A DNA stretch of 64,000 nucleotides from Leptothrix cholodnii SP-6 (GCF_000019785.1 NC_010524.1:1488001-1552000); one strand, 5' to 3'. Numbered from the stretch's first letter, positions 8,090 through 16,300 are shown. Notes: generated from the sequence alone by a model not told the origin. Translations and numbers: made by a program.

Positions 8090-9261
8090 ACCCGCCTGTC
8101 TATCTGGACCACAACGCCACCACCCAGCCCGCGCCCGAGGTGATCGAGGAGATGCTCGACAGCCTGCAGAAGGTCTGGGCCAATCCGTCGTCGACCCACG
8201 CGCCCGGGCAGGCTGCGCGCCGCGCGCTCACCGATGCGCGCACCCGGGTGGCGCAGTTCCTCGGCTGCCTCGGTGCCGAGCTGGTGTTCACCAGCGGCGC
8301 GACCGAAGCCAATCACATCGCCGTGCTCGGTGCGCTGGCGCAAGGGCGCGCCACCGGCCGCACGCGGCTGGTGATGAGCGCGGTCGAACACCCCGGCATG
8401 CTCGCGCTGGCCGAGCGCCTGAGAGGCGAGGGCGTGGTGGTCGACCTGATCGGCGTCGATGCCCGCGGCGTGCTTGATCTGCAGTGCGCCCGCCGCCTGA
8501 TCGGCGACGACGTGGCGCTGGTCAGCGTGATGGGCGCCAACAACGAGACCGGCGTGCTGATGCCGGTGGCCGAGCTGGCCGCGCTGGCGCATGCGGCGGG
8601 CACGTTCGTGCATGTCGACGCCACCCAGCTGGTCGGCAAGACGGCGGCGCGTTTCGATGCCGGCGGTGCTGACCTGTGGTCGGTGTCGGCCCACAAGCTG
8701 CACGGGCCCAAGGGCGTCGGCGCGCTGGTGGTGCGCAAGGGCCTGAACTGGCCGGCGCTGTTCGCCGGCCGGCAGGAACGCCACCGCCGCGGCGGCACCG
8801 AGAACCTGCCGGGGATCGTCGGTTTTGCCGCCGCGGCCGAACGCACGGCCCGCACGCTGGCTCACGACATGAGCCACATGCGCGACCTGCAGGGCCGGCT
8901 CGAATCCGGCCTGCGCGCGGCCCTGCCCGGTGTGCATCTGTACGGCACCGGCGCTGATCGCCTGCCCAACACCAGCTGCCTGCGCTTCGGCACGCTCGAC
9001 GCCGAACAGGTGCTCGGCAAGCTCGAGCGCGCCGGCGTGTTCGCGTCCTCCGGCGCGGCCTGCACGGCCAGCGGCACGCAGCCTTCGCATGTGCTGCTGG
9101 CGATGGGTGAGCCGGCCTTGCATGCCCGCGCCAGCGTGCGTTTCTCGCTCGGCCGCGACACCACCGCGGCCGAGATCGACCAGACCCTTGCGGCGGCCGT
9201 GCGCGCCCTCGGTCCCTTGCTGCACACCGTGCCCGCGCCCGCCGAGGCGCTGGCGGCGTGA
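8086..9261 (+). CDS. nifS: Cysteine desulfurase NifS
   Basis: 391 residues, the usual size. NifS takes sulfur from L-cysteine for nitrogenase cluster assembly using pyridoxal phosphate. The PLP lysine is K204 in SVSAHKLHGPKG, and the persulfide-forming cysteine is C326 in SSGAACTASG. The N-terminal LDHNATT and the ANNETG segment are typical of the class I (NifS/IscS) group. It starts inside the stop of the preceding gene. No nifU accompanies it here, so the scaffold must be elsewhere or be replaced by the IscA-type carrier upstream. A housekeeping IscS is less likely, given the location and the absence of iscR/iscU. Confidence 0.95.
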   Translation: MNPPVYLDHNATTQPAPEVIEEMLDSLQKVWANPSSTHAPGQAARRALTDARTRVAQFLGCLGAELVFTSGATEANHIAVLGALAQGRATGRTRLVMSAVEHPGMLALAERLRGEGVVVDLIGVDARGVLDLQCARRLIGDDVALVSVMGANNETGVLMPVAELAALAHAAGTFVHVDATQLVGKTAARFDAGGADLWSVSAHKLHGPKGVGALVVRKGLNWPALFAGRQERHRRGGTENLPGIVGFAAAAERTARTLAHDMSHMRDLQGRLESGLRAALPGVHLYGTGADRLPNTSCLRFGTLDAEQVLGKLERAGVFASSGAACTASGTQPSHVLLAMGEPALHARASVRFSLGRDTTAAEIDQTLAAAVRALGPLLHTVPAPAEALAA

Positions 9262-9305
9262 TGCACGCGTGACCCTTCCTTGACCGACCCACGGAGTACC
9301 CGACC

Positions 9306-9524
9306 ATGAAAGTGATGATCCGCCGCAGCTCAGCCGGGGTGCTCTCCGCCTACGTGCCCAAGAAGGACCTCGAGGAGCCGATCGTCTCGCAGGAGAAGAC
9401 CGATCTCTTCGGCGGCACCGTGACGCTCGCCAACGGCTGGGTGCTGGCATTGCCGGAGATGGCCGCGGGCACGAACCTGCCGATCACCGTCGAGGCCAGG
9501 CGCCTCTGCGGTGACACCGACTGA
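9306..9524 (+). CDS. nifT: NifT/FixU family protein
   Basis: 72 residues, the family's usual length, with the conserved start MKVMIRR, a YVPKKDLEE segment and the FGGTVTLANGW...LP block. NifT is found in most nif clusters, but mutants have little phenotype and its biochemical role is unknown. It usually follows nifK; here it follows nifS, about 12 kb from nifHDK. Confidence 0.9.
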   Translation: MKVMIRRSSAGVLSAYVPKKDLEEPIVSQEKTDLFGGTVTLANGWVLALPEMAAGTNLPITVEARRLCGDTD

Positions 9525-9535
9525 AGGAGCCTCGC

Positions 9536-9823
9536 ATGAATGCCACCGACGCTCCCGCCCGGCCCACGCTGCTCGACGCCTTGCCCGAGGCCCTGGCCCT
9601 GGCCGATGCCGCCACCGATGTGCGCGGGGCCGCCCAGGCCTTGCGCGCCTTCTACACCCGCATGCGGGTGGTGGTGGTCGATGCCTTCGACATGCGCGAC
9701 GAAGTCCCCGCTGCCATCGGCCGCAACGTGCAGCTCTACTTTGCGGCCACCGACGGCCATTGCTGGCAGGTGACTGCCGATGGCCGCCAGGCCGCCGGCT
9801 TCTTCGTCGCCGGAAAGGGCTGA
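9536..9823 (+). CDS. Small nif-cluster protein of unknown function
   Basis: 95 residues, eleven bases after nifT. A helical N-terminal half (LLDALPEALALADAATDVRGAAQALRAFY) is followed by RVVVVDAFDMRDEVPA and a short beta-rich end (NVQLYFAATDGHCWQV..DGR.AGFFV). I recall similar small proteins in betaproteobacterial nif clusters under a DUF name (possibly DUF6129), but the family number is uncertain. No catalytic or metal motif is seen; one cysteine. It lies four bases before the DegT-like gene, which suggests the two are made together. Confidence 0.65.
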   Translation: MNATDAPARPTLLDALPEALALADAATDVRGAAQALRAFYTRMRVVVVDAFDMRDEVPAAIGRNVQLYFAATDGHCWQVTADGRQAAGFFVAGKG

Positions 9824-9827
9824 GACC

Positions 9828-11033
9828 ATGAGTTCCCTGCCTGCCGAACCGATGGACGAGACGGTCGAAGAAGAGAGCTTCGACCTGCCCGACGACTGGC
9901 TGCTGCTGTCCGACCCCGACATCACCGAGGTCGAGTCCGAGCTGGTGCAGGCGGCGTTGCGCGAGCCGCGGCTGGCGGCCGGGCCGATGGTCGAGCACTT
10001 CGAGAAGCAGTTCGCTGCCTGGTTGGGCCGCAAGCACGCGGTGGCGGTGGCCAGCGGCACGATCGGCACCTGGCTCGCGTTGCGGGCGATGGGCATCGGC
10101 TCCGGCGACGAGGTGATCGCTTCGCCCTACGGCTGGTATCAGGTGGCTCATGCCGTGAGCCTGACCGGCGCGAAGGTGGTGTTTGCCGACATCAACTACT
10201 GGACCGGCTGCCTCGACCCGGTGCGCACCGCATCGCAGATCACCGACCGGACCCGCGCCATCCTGGCCGGCAACGTCAACGGCCACCCGGCCGCCTGGCA
10301 TGCGTTTCGTGCGCTGGCGCGTGATCGCGGCCTGAAGCTGATCGAGGATTCGACCGAGGCGATCGGCTCGCGTTATGCCGGCGCGATGGTCGGCAGCTTC
10401 GGCGACGCGGCGGTGTTCGACTTCTCGCAACCCTCGGCGCTGTGCTGCGGCGAGGGCGGCATGATCGTCACCGACGACGATGCCCTGGCGATGGAGCTGC
10501 GCTACCTGCGCGCCCGCTCGATCCGTGACCGGCGTTCGGTGTCGGTGGGCTCGCGCGTGCCGCTGCAGGCCTCGATCAGCGAGCTGACCGCCGCGCTCGG
10601 CGCCGGCCAGCTGGTGCGCATCGATCAGATCCTGGCGCAGCGCAAGCAGGTCGAGGCGTATTACATCGAGCAGATGCAGAGCTTCGAAGGCATCAAGCCG
10701 CCCTACGTGGCGACCGATGTCGAAGAGGTGCACTGGATGGTCTACACCGTGCACCTGGGCAAGCGTTTCACGGTGAGCGCCTGCGAGCAGATCATCGAGG
10801 ACATGGCGGCCGAATCCATCGAGGCCGTCCTCTACTGCCAGCCGCTGCACCAGCAGTTCCATTACATCCAGCAGGGCTACAAGCGCGGCCAGTTTCCGCT
10901 GGTCGAGCGCATCGCCGATCGCGCGCTGGCGCTGCCTTTCCACACCCATCTCGAAGCCGACCACGTGAAGTTCATCGTCAAGACGATGAAGGACAGCTCG
11001 GTCAACGTCGGCGCGGGTGCGGCCATCTACTGA
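9828..11033 (+). CDS. DegT/DnrJ/EryC1-type PLP-fold protein lacking the catalytic lysine
   Basis: 401 residues from the ATG at 9828. The fold is that of sugar aminotransferases of the DegT family: ASGTIGTWLALRAMGIGSGDEVI, then IEDSTEAIGSRY with D174 in place to bind the pyridine nitrogen, and the CCGEGGMI loop. The residue that should be the Schiff-base lysine, four residues before the GEGG turn region, reads serine (S203 in DFSQPSALCCGEGG). It therefore probably cannot form the usual internal aldimine and may bind PLP differently, perform another reaction as the lysine-less dehydratase ColD does, or be structural. No sugar pathway genes are nearby; the context is entirely nif. Confidence 0.82.
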   Translation: MSSLPAEPMDETVEEESFDLPDDWLLLSDPDITEVESELVQAALREPRLAAGPMVEHFEKQFAAWLGRKHAVAVASGTIGTWLALRAMGIGSGDEVIASPYGWYQVAHAVSLTGAKVVFADINYWTGCLDPVRTASQITDRTRAILAGNVNGHPAAWHAFRALARDRGLKLIEDSTEAIGSRYAGAMVGSFGDAAVFDFSQPSALCCGEGGMIVTDDDALAMELRYLRARSIRDRRSVSVGSRVPLQASISELTAALGAGQLVRIDQILAQRKQVEAYYIEQMQSFEGIKPPYVATDVEEVHWMVYTVHLGKRFTVSACEQIIEDMAAESIEAVLYCQPLHQQFHYIQQGYKRGQFPLVERIADRALALPFHTHLEADHVKFIVKTMKDSSVNVGAGAAIY

Positions 11034-11044
11034 CAGGAAGCACC

Positions 11045-11887
11045 ATGAGCCACATCACCGTGAATGAAGTCCCCGTCGCATTGATCGACGGCTTGCGCGC
11101 CGGCAAGCTGGCGCCGTTTCTCGGCCCGGAGATGCTGAGCCTGTGCAGCGATCAGCCGGTGCCGGCCACGCCGCTGGCGCTCGCCACCTTCCTCAACAGC
11201 AAGACCTCGGTGCCAGGCAAGATCCGCAACCGCCTGACCGCGGTGGCGCAGTTCATCGAGAACTTCAAGCACCGCAAGACCCTGGTCGCCGCGATGGACC
11301 AGGCCTACGCCGCCACGCCCACGCCGTCGCCGCTGCACCGCTGGCTGGCGGCGCTGCCCTCGCCACTGATCGTCGACTGCTGGTACGACCGCACGATGCG
11401 CAGCGTGCTCGGGGCGCGAACCGACTGGGCCGAGGCGCAAGGCCTGTCGCAGTCCGAGCACTTCGGCACCTGGATCGGCTGGTACACCGCGCAGGGCGAC
11501 GTCAGCCCCGATCCGATCGAGGCCACCACGGTGCTCTACAAGCCCTGGGGCAGCGCCTCGCCGGTGGGCAACTACCTGGTGTCGGACACCGACTACGTCG
11601 AGGTGCTGACCGAGATCGACATCCAGACGCCGATCCCCGCGCTGGTGCAGGAGCGCCGCGCCGAGCTGGGTTTTGTCTTCCTCGGCTGCCGCTTCAACGA
11701 CCAGCTGCCGCGTGCCTTCGCGCGCCAGATCATGACGCGCTCGAAGGGCCCGCATTACGCCGTGCTGGCCGATGAACCGACGCGCATGGAAGCGCGTTTT
11801 CTCGAAGAGCAGGGCATCACCCGCATCGCCTTGCCGCTGGCCGATGTGGCCGAGCGGCTCACCGCCGGCGCCGTGCTGACGGCCTGA
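11045..11887 (+). CDS. SIR2-like domain protein in the nif operon
   Basis: 280 residues. The layout follows SIR2_2-type domains: a loop after the first strand (LAPFLGPEML, residues 22-31), a helical insertion, a strand with PLIVDCWYDRTM, then ELGFVFLGCRFNDQLPRAFARQIM and HYAVLADEPTRMEARFLEEQGI. These correspond to the FLG.S..D and YAV segments of SIR2 proteins from defence and signalling loci. The usual GAG.S nucleotide loop is altered to LGPEM, so NAD binding is uncertain. It follows the DegT-like gene by eleven bases and precedes a ferredoxin. NAD hydrolysis, NAD sensing or a purely structural role are all possible. Family assignment is by pattern only. Confidence 0.68.
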   Translation: MSHITVNEVPVALIDGLRAGKLAPFLGPEMLSLCSDQPVPATPLALATFLNSKTSVPGKIRNRLTAVAQFIENFKHRKTLVAAMDQAYAATPTPSPLHRWLAALPSPLIVDCWYDRTMRSVLGARTDWAEAQGLSQSEHFGTWIGWYTAQGDVSPDPIEATTVLYKPWGSASPVGNYLVSDTDYVEVLTEIDIQTPIPALVQERRAELGFVFLGCRFNDQLPRAFARQIMTRSKGPHYAVLADEPTRMEARFLEEQGITRIALPLADVAERLTAGAVLTA

Positions 11888-11932
11888 GCGTCCACCCCTT
11901 TTGTCCCACCCGTCTGACCCAAGGAGTCATCC

Positions 11933-12238
11933 ATGTCCACACTCACCATCATGCCCAGCGGCAAGACCGTCGAGGTCGAGGCCGGCACCAACCTGCTGCA
12001 AGCCATCCTCGATGCCGGCGAGAAGCTGATCAGCAAATGCGGCGGCGACGCCAAGTGCGGCGCCTGCCACCTGTTCCTGACCGGCGGCCGCAAGGGCGTC
12101 TCGAAGATGACGCCGGCCGAGAACGCCAAGCTCGACACCCTCATCGGCATCGGCAGCAAGTCGCGCCTGGCCTGCCAGATGACGCTGCTGGGCACCGAGC
12201 CGGTCACGGTCGAGCTGCTCGGCGCGCTGTCGGGCTGA
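11933..12238 (+). CDS. Plant-type 2Fe-2S ferredoxin
   Basis: 101 residues with an AAGGAG ribosome site. The cluster ligands are C36, C42, C45 and C81, the spacing CGGDAKCGAC...C of beta-grasp [2Fe-2S] ferredoxins. The nif operon context suggests it supplies electrons for a step of nitrogenase assembly, or to the flavoprotein encoded next. It could also resemble the Shethna FeSII protein that protects nitrogenase from oxygen, but the extra loop of that protein cannot be judged by eye. Confidence 0.9.
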   Translation: MSTLTIMPSGKTVEVEAGTNLLQAILDAGEKLISKCGGDAKCGACHLFLTGGRKGVSKMTPAENAKLDTLIGIGSKSRLACQMTLLGTEPVTVELLGALSG

Positions 12239-12293
12239 GCGCCGTCCGGCCCCTGCCTCGCGCGCCCCTTCGTTCAATCACCAGGAGCCTCTC

Positions 12294-13484
12294 ATGCTGG
12301 ATGTGGCCATCGTCGGTGGCGGCTTGTGCGGGCTGGCGCTTGCGCACAGCCTGCAGGCACGAGGGCGCGACTGGCGCCTGTTCGAATCACGTGACCGGCT
12401 CGGTGGCCGCGCCCTCACGGTGCGGTCCGACAACGGCACGCCGGTCGATCTCGGCGCCACCTGGTTCTGGCCGCACAGCCAGCCGGCCATCACCCGGCTG
12501 GTGGCCGACCTGGGGCTGGCGAGCTTTGCGCAGCACGACGATGGCCGCGTGCTGCACCTCTCGGACCCCAACCGCTCGCCGATGGCGGTGGCGCTGACCG
12601 AGCAGTTGCGGCCCGCCGCCGATGCCTCGGTGCCGGCGACGCCGGGCGCCGTGCACGGCGGCGCGCGGCGCATCGCCGGCGGCACCGGCGCGGTCATCGA
12701 CGCGCTGGCGCGGCCCCTGCCCGATGCGCGCTTGCGGCTCGGGCACAGCCTGGTCGCGGTCATCGACCATGGCGATTTCATCGAGCTGCAATTGCGCCAC
12801 GGCAAGGCCTTGTATTCGGTGCACGCGCGCCAGCTGGTGCTGGCGCTGCCGCCGCGTGTCATCGAAGCCGGCGTGCGTTTCACGCCCGCGCTGGAGCCGG
12901 CCGTGCGCGAGGCGATGCAGCGCACGCCGACCTGGATGGCCACCGCGGCCAAGGCCGGCTTTGCCTACAGCCGGGCGTTCTGGCGCGAGGCCGGCCACAC
13001 CGGCAACGCCTGGGTCACGCATCCGCAGGCGATGCTGGCGGAGGTGTTCGACGCCTGTGGCCCCGATGGGGTGGCCAATCCTGCGCAGGCACCCGCGGCC
13101 TACCCCGGCGCGGCGCTGGCCGGTTTTGCCGCACTCGGCGCGGTGCAGCGCGAGAGCTTTGCGCGCGGCCGGGACCTGCTGCTGCGCAGCCAGCTGGTGC
13201 AGCTGTTCGGCGCCGATGCGGTCGACCCGGCCCTGCAGCCCGAGACGTTCTGGCAGGACTGGGCCAACGAGCCCGACACCTGCAGCCCCGCCGACATCGC
13301 CGAAGAGGGCCTGCAAGGTGGCCATCCCGGTTATGGCGAGCCGCTGCTGGCCCAGGCGCAATGGGGTGGCCGGCTCTATTTCGGCGGCTCGGAAACGTCG
13401 CGCCAGGGCGGCGGTTATCTCGACGGCGCACTGTGCGCGGCCGGGCGCCTGCGCCGGCAACTGCTGGCCGAGGTGGTGAGCTAG
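12294..13484 (+). CDS. FAD-dependent amine-oxidase-like flavoprotein
   Basis: 396 residues. The Rossmann motif VAIVGGGLCGLALAHSL at the N-terminus, the ESRDRLGGRALT segment and VDLGATWFWP are diagnostic of the monoamine oxidase/phytoene desaturase flavoprotein group. The C-terminal FAD contact is in LYFGGSETSRQGGGYLDGALCAAGR. No secretion signal is present, so it is cytoplasmic. The substrate is unknown. It sits 55 bases after a ferredoxin in the nif operon, so it may exchange electrons with that ferredoxin. Related amine-oxidase-like genes are recalled in other proteobacterial nif regions. An ordinary catabolic amine oxidase is less likely given the neighbours. Confidence 0.8.
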   Translation: MLDVAIVGGGLCGLALAHSLQARGRDWRLFESRDRLGGRALTVRSDNGTPVDLGATWFWPHSQPAITRLVADLGLASFAQHDDGRVLHLSDPNRSPMAVALTEQLRPAADASVPATPGAVHGGARRIAGGTGAVIDALARPLPDARLRLGHSLVAVIDHGDFIELQLRHGKALYSVHARQLVLALPPRVIEAGVRFTPALEPAVREAMQRTPTWMATAAKAGFAYSRAFWREAGHTGNAWVTHPQAMLAEVFDACGPDGVANPAQAPAAYPGAALAGFAALGAVQRESFARGRDLLLRSQLVQLFGADAVDPALQPETFWQDWANEPDTCSPADIAEEGLQGGHPGYGEPLLAQAQWGGRLYFGGSETSRQGGGYLDGALCAAGRLRRQLLAEVVS

Positions 13485-13493
13485 GAAAAGCCG

Positions 13494-13850
13494 ATGTATC
13501 ACCGTTCGCTGTACGAGATCGTGATGGAAACCGGCCGCTCGATCGGCCTGCTGACGCGCGAGATGCAGGGCGAGGACGAGCTGTTCGCCAGCACGCTCAC
13601 GCTGCGTGCGGTCGAGGCGCAGCTGCTCATCATGGCGCACACCCTGGGCAACGTGACTCCCGCCTTGCACCAGGGCTTGCTGCAGGTCGACTGGGGCGGC
13701 TGGGCCGCGCTGCACGACAAGTTGCGCAACGGCATTCAGCCGCGCCGCGAGGAGATCTGGTATGCCGTCAACGGCCTGGTGCCACAGACGATGGCGCTGC
13801 TGCAGGCGCTGCGGCGCAAGCAGCCGGGCTGGTTTGAAGTGGGTTATTGA
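13494..13850 (+). CDS. Small helical protein, resembles HepT/DUF86
   Basis: 118 residues, nine bases after the flavoprotein gene and the last clear member of this operon. It is all-helical and recalls the HepT (DUF86) fold: LRAVEAQLLIMAHTLGN, W..LHDKLRNGIQ at 70-82 and EEIWYAVNGLVPQTMALLQALR at the end. HepT toxins need an R-x4-6-H motif; here R78-N79 is kept, but no histidine follows (a proline is at 83). If related, it is probably not an active toxin or nuclease, and no MNT-type antitoxin is adjacent. The resemblance is by eye and moderate. Confidence 0.6.
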   Translation: MYHRSLYEIVMETGRSIGLLTREMQGEDELFASTLTLRAVEAQLLIMAHTLGNVTPALHQGLLQVDWGGWAALHDKLRNGIQPRREEIWYAVNGLVPQTMALLQALRRKQPGWFEVGY

Positions 13851-13988
13851 GCGACCCTGCCCGGCCTGTGACGGGCTGGGCGATGGGTCATCGGAGCCGC
13901 CTCGACCGCCGGTTCAGAAATCCATTTGCTCAGGGTTTGTGCTGAGGCCTCAGAATCGGCGAGATATTTCATCGATTCGGATTGACCC

Positions 13989-14861
13989 ATGCGACAACTC
14001 TCACCGGCCGGCCAGGACATCATCAACGGCATCGCCCAGCGCCACGGCTTCAGCGTGGACGCGACGATGAGCATGCTCGACGCCGTCATCAACGGCAACG
14101 GCAGCATGGCGCAGTTCAACCATCCCGAGTTCTCCGGCTCGGGCCAGTGGATGCGCGGCGGCATGACGATGGTGTCGGACATGTTCAACAACTACCTCAA
14201 GGGCCGTGTCGACGGTTTGTGCTCGGAGTTGTCGAACCTGGTGGCGAATCAGCCCGACCTGGTGCGCACCGGCAGTTTCCAGTCGCAGAGCCAGGGCAGC
14301 GGTGGCGGTTACGGCCAGGTGCAGACCAGCCACAGCGGCCAAGGCAACAACCCGGGCAACGGTTTCGGCGCGGCCAGCCTGTTCGTGCCGCCGGCACCGG
14401 GCACCGGCGGCGACTGGTGGCCGTCCGACCTGCGCTGGCCCAACAGCACCGGCTCGCAGAACGGCGTGCGTTACGCGTACTTCTCGCAGGCGCGCCGGCT
14501 GGCGATCGACGTGGGCGGCAACGTCACGGTCTACGACACGCTCGACCACCAGATCGGTGGTTTCTCGCAGCAGCAGTCGGTGGGCGGTTCGCTGAGCTTT
14601 TCGAGCCAATATGGCCTGATCGACGTCGCGAGCCTGCCGGTGGTCTGGGCCAACGGCGGGCCGGTCTGGGCGCAGCCCGCGCCTGCTCCGGCACCCGCAC
14701 CGGCGCCGTATCAGCCCGACAACAGCGCGCCGGCGTACGCGCCTGCAGCCACCCAGGACGTGTTCGCCACCATCGAGCGGCTGGCCGACCTGCGCGCCAA
14801 GGGCATCCTGAGCGACGAGGAATTCGCAGCCAAGAAGGCGGAGCTGCTGAGCCGGGTCTGA
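13989..14861 (+). CDS. SHOCT-domain protein
   Basis: 290 residues with no signal peptide. A helical N-terminal region (about 1-90) is followed by a glycine/serine/glutamine-rich linker, a beta-rich middle (VRYAYFSQARRLAIDVGG.VTVYDT, about 158-215), a proline-alanine repeat (PAPAPAPAP) and a C-terminal SHOCT domain (DVFATIERLADLRAKGILSDEEFAAKKAELLSR). SHOCT is a short oligomerisation or membrane-association module on many otherwise unrelated proteins. Function unknown. A 138-base gap separates it from the nif operon; its low-complexity middle differs from neighbouring genes, and it looks unconnected with nitrogen fixation. Confidence 0.8.
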   Translation: MRQLSPAGQDIINGIAQRHGFSVDATMSMLDAVINGNGSMAQFNHPEFSGSGQWMRGGMTMVSDMFNNYLKGRVDGLCSELSNLVANQPDLVRTGSFQSQSQGSGGGYGQVQTSHSGQGNNPGNGFGAASLFVPPAPGTGGDWWPSDLRWPNSTGSQNGVRYAYFSQARRLAIDVGGNVTVYDTLDHQIGGFSQQQSVGGSLSFSSQYGLIDVASLPVVWANGGPVWAQPAPAPAPAPAPYQPDNSAPAYAPAATQDVFATIERLADLRAKGILSDEEFAAKKAELLSRV

Positions 14862-14862
14862 A

Positions 14863-15447
14863 TCAGTTCACGTTCAGCCGCGCCAGCACCTGCGGCGCGC
14901 CGCCGGCGTCGGCCTTGAGCACCAGGCCCTCGCCGGAGCCGGCCGCGCCGCCGACCAGGTCCGCCAGCACGAAGTTGTGCGTGACCCAGACCTCGAAACC
15001 GCCCGGCCGCGCCGATCCGGCCACCAGCGCCTGGCGCAGTTGGCGCAGGTGATCGGCGTTGGCGCTCGCGCTGCCGGCACGCGGCGAGCCCAGCGCGGCC
15101 CATTCGTCGGCCGCGCCGAAGGCCAGCCGGGCGGTGTCGACACAGCGGCACCAGGGGCTCGTGCGCACCCGCGCGGGCTGCAGCTGGCGGGCCTTGAACC
15201 ACTCGCCGATGCGCCGGGCCTGGGCGCGGCCCTCGTCGCTCAGGTTGCGCTGGGTGCTGCAATCGCCGAGCCGGAAGCCGGGCGGATCGAAGTTGCCCGG
15301 CGCCAGCGCGTGGCGCATCACCAGCACCACGCCGCCGGTGCGCAAGGCGCTGGCGACGTCGTCGCCCTCGGCGGCCCGTGCGGTGCGGCTGGCCAGCGCC
15401 GGCCAGGCCAGACCGAGCGCGATCAGGTGGCGGCGTTGCATCGGCAT
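14863..15447 (-). CDS. Exported histidine phosphatase family protein
   Basis: 194 residues from the ATG at 15447 (another ATG two codons later is possible). A signal sequence with a twin-arginine look (RRHLIALG) ends near TARAAEG, so the protein is probably periplasmic. The phosphatase signature is MRHALAPG near residue 44, with the second catalytic histidine in WVTHNFVLADL near 160 and the RTSPWCRC.DTA segment between. Members remove phosphate from varied small molecules or proteins; the substrate cannot be read from the sequence. Convergent with the SHOCT gene, with one base between the stops. Confidence 0.85.
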   Translation of the reverse strand: MPMQRRHLIALGLAWPALASRTARAAEGDDVASALRTGGVVLVMRHALAPGNFDPPGFRLGDCSTQRNLSDEGRAQARRIGEWFKARQLQPARVRTSPWCRCVDTARLAFGAADEWAALGSPRAGSASANADHLRQLRQALVAGSARPGGFEVWVTHNFVLADLVGGAAGSGEGLVLKADAGGAPQVLARLNVN

Positions 15448-15482
15448 CTCGTGGCTCCCGTGGCGCCCGCGGCGCGGTTGGT

Positions 15483-15794
15483 TCAGGTCGACGTGTCCGG
15501 CGGCACCTGGGCGGGCGTGACCGTCGACGCCGCCGGCCGGAAGGCCGCCTCGCGGCGCACGTCGCGCAGCATGTAGAGGTAGAGGCTCTCGACCTTCTCG
15601 CGCGCCCACGGCGTCTTGCGCAGGAACTTGAGGCTCGACGCGATGCTGGGCTCGCTGATGAAGCAGCGCACCGGCACGCGCTCGCCCAGGCCGGCCCAGC
15701 CGTACTGCGCCACCAGCGCGCTGACGATGTTCTCCAGCGTCAGGCCGTGCAGCGGATTGCGGGGTTGTTTCGTGGGTGGGGAGGGCGCCTGCAT
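15483..15794 (-). CDS. VF530 family (DUF2132) DNA-binding protein
   Basis: 103 residues. The 70-residue core [28 protein letters not shown]...[22 protein letters not shown] is nearly the family consensus. The founding member, VF530 of Aliivibrio fischeri, has a small double-helix-bundle fold reported to bind DNA. The C-terminal 25 residues are an unconserved tail. Transcribed towards the phosphatase gene 35 bases downstream, with which it may share a message. Role in the cell unknown. Confidence 0.88.
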   Translation of the reverse strand: MQAPSPPTKQPRNPLHGLTLENIVSALVAQYGWAGLGERVPVRCFISEPSIASSLKFLRKTPWAREKVESLYLYMLRDVRREAAFRPAASTVTPAQVPPDTST

Positions 15795-15880
15795 GGCGCG
15801 ATTCTGGCACCGCAGGCCGCGGCGCCATCACGCCAAGCCACCACCCCACGCCATCACCACGATCGGCCCTCAGGCCGGGC

Positions 15881-16300
15881 TCAGTTCGAGAACATCGCCT
15901 CGGAGACGGTCAGCACCGCGGCCTGGCTGACGACTTCGCCGTTGCCGTTGCTGATCCGCACGGTGTATTGCGTGCCCGAATCGGTGATCGATGCAGCATG
16001 GGTGGTGAAGCTCGGGCCGTCGGCCTTGGGCAGCGGCTGGCCGTTGCTCAGCCATTGATAGCTCAGCGCCTCGCCGGTGGCGGTGACGCTGAACCTGGCG
16101 CTGCCGCCGCTGACCACGGTGGCCGGTTGCGGCTGGGCCGTGATCGCCGGCGGCTTCTGCGCGGCTTCGGCCGCGATCACGGCGGCTTGCGGGGCGGTCG
16201 GCTTGGCGGTGTCGCTGCCGCACGCGCTCAGCAGCACGGTCGCGGCGGCAAGCGCCAACCAGCGACGGACGGAGGGGGCTTGAAAGGTCGTTCTTTTCAT
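15881..16300 (-). CDS. Small lipoprotein with an immunoglobulin-like domain
   Basis: 139 residues. The signal peptide ends in a lipobox, LLSAC, with acylated C27, followed by GSDTAKP. After an alanine-rich linker, residues 50-137 form a beta-sandwich of the bacterial Ig-like type: ITAQPQPATVVSGGSARFSVTATG, YQWLSNGQPL and YTVRISNGNGEVVSQAAVLTV. Such domains are found on surface or periplasmic proteins that bind carbohydrates or other proteins. No partner is encoded nearby, so the function is open. It is monocistronic by spacing. Confidence 0.8.
   Translation of the reverse strand: MKRTTFQAPSVRRWLALAAATVLLSACGSDTAKPTAPQAAVIAAEAAQKPPAITAQPQPATVVSGGSARFSVTATGEALSYQWLSNGQPLPKADGPSFTTHAASITDSGTQYTVRISNGNGEVVSQAAVLTVSEAMFSN

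Noticed and set aside
11045..11887. Calling the SIR2-like gene part of a phage-defence system
   Set aside because: All neighbours are nif genes on the same strand with short gaps, and no defence effector, nuclease or sensor gene is present.
13494..13850. Calling the HepT-like gene a toxin of a toxin-antitoxin pair
   Set aside because: No MNT or other antitoxin gene is adjacent, and the catalytic histidine motif is incomplete.
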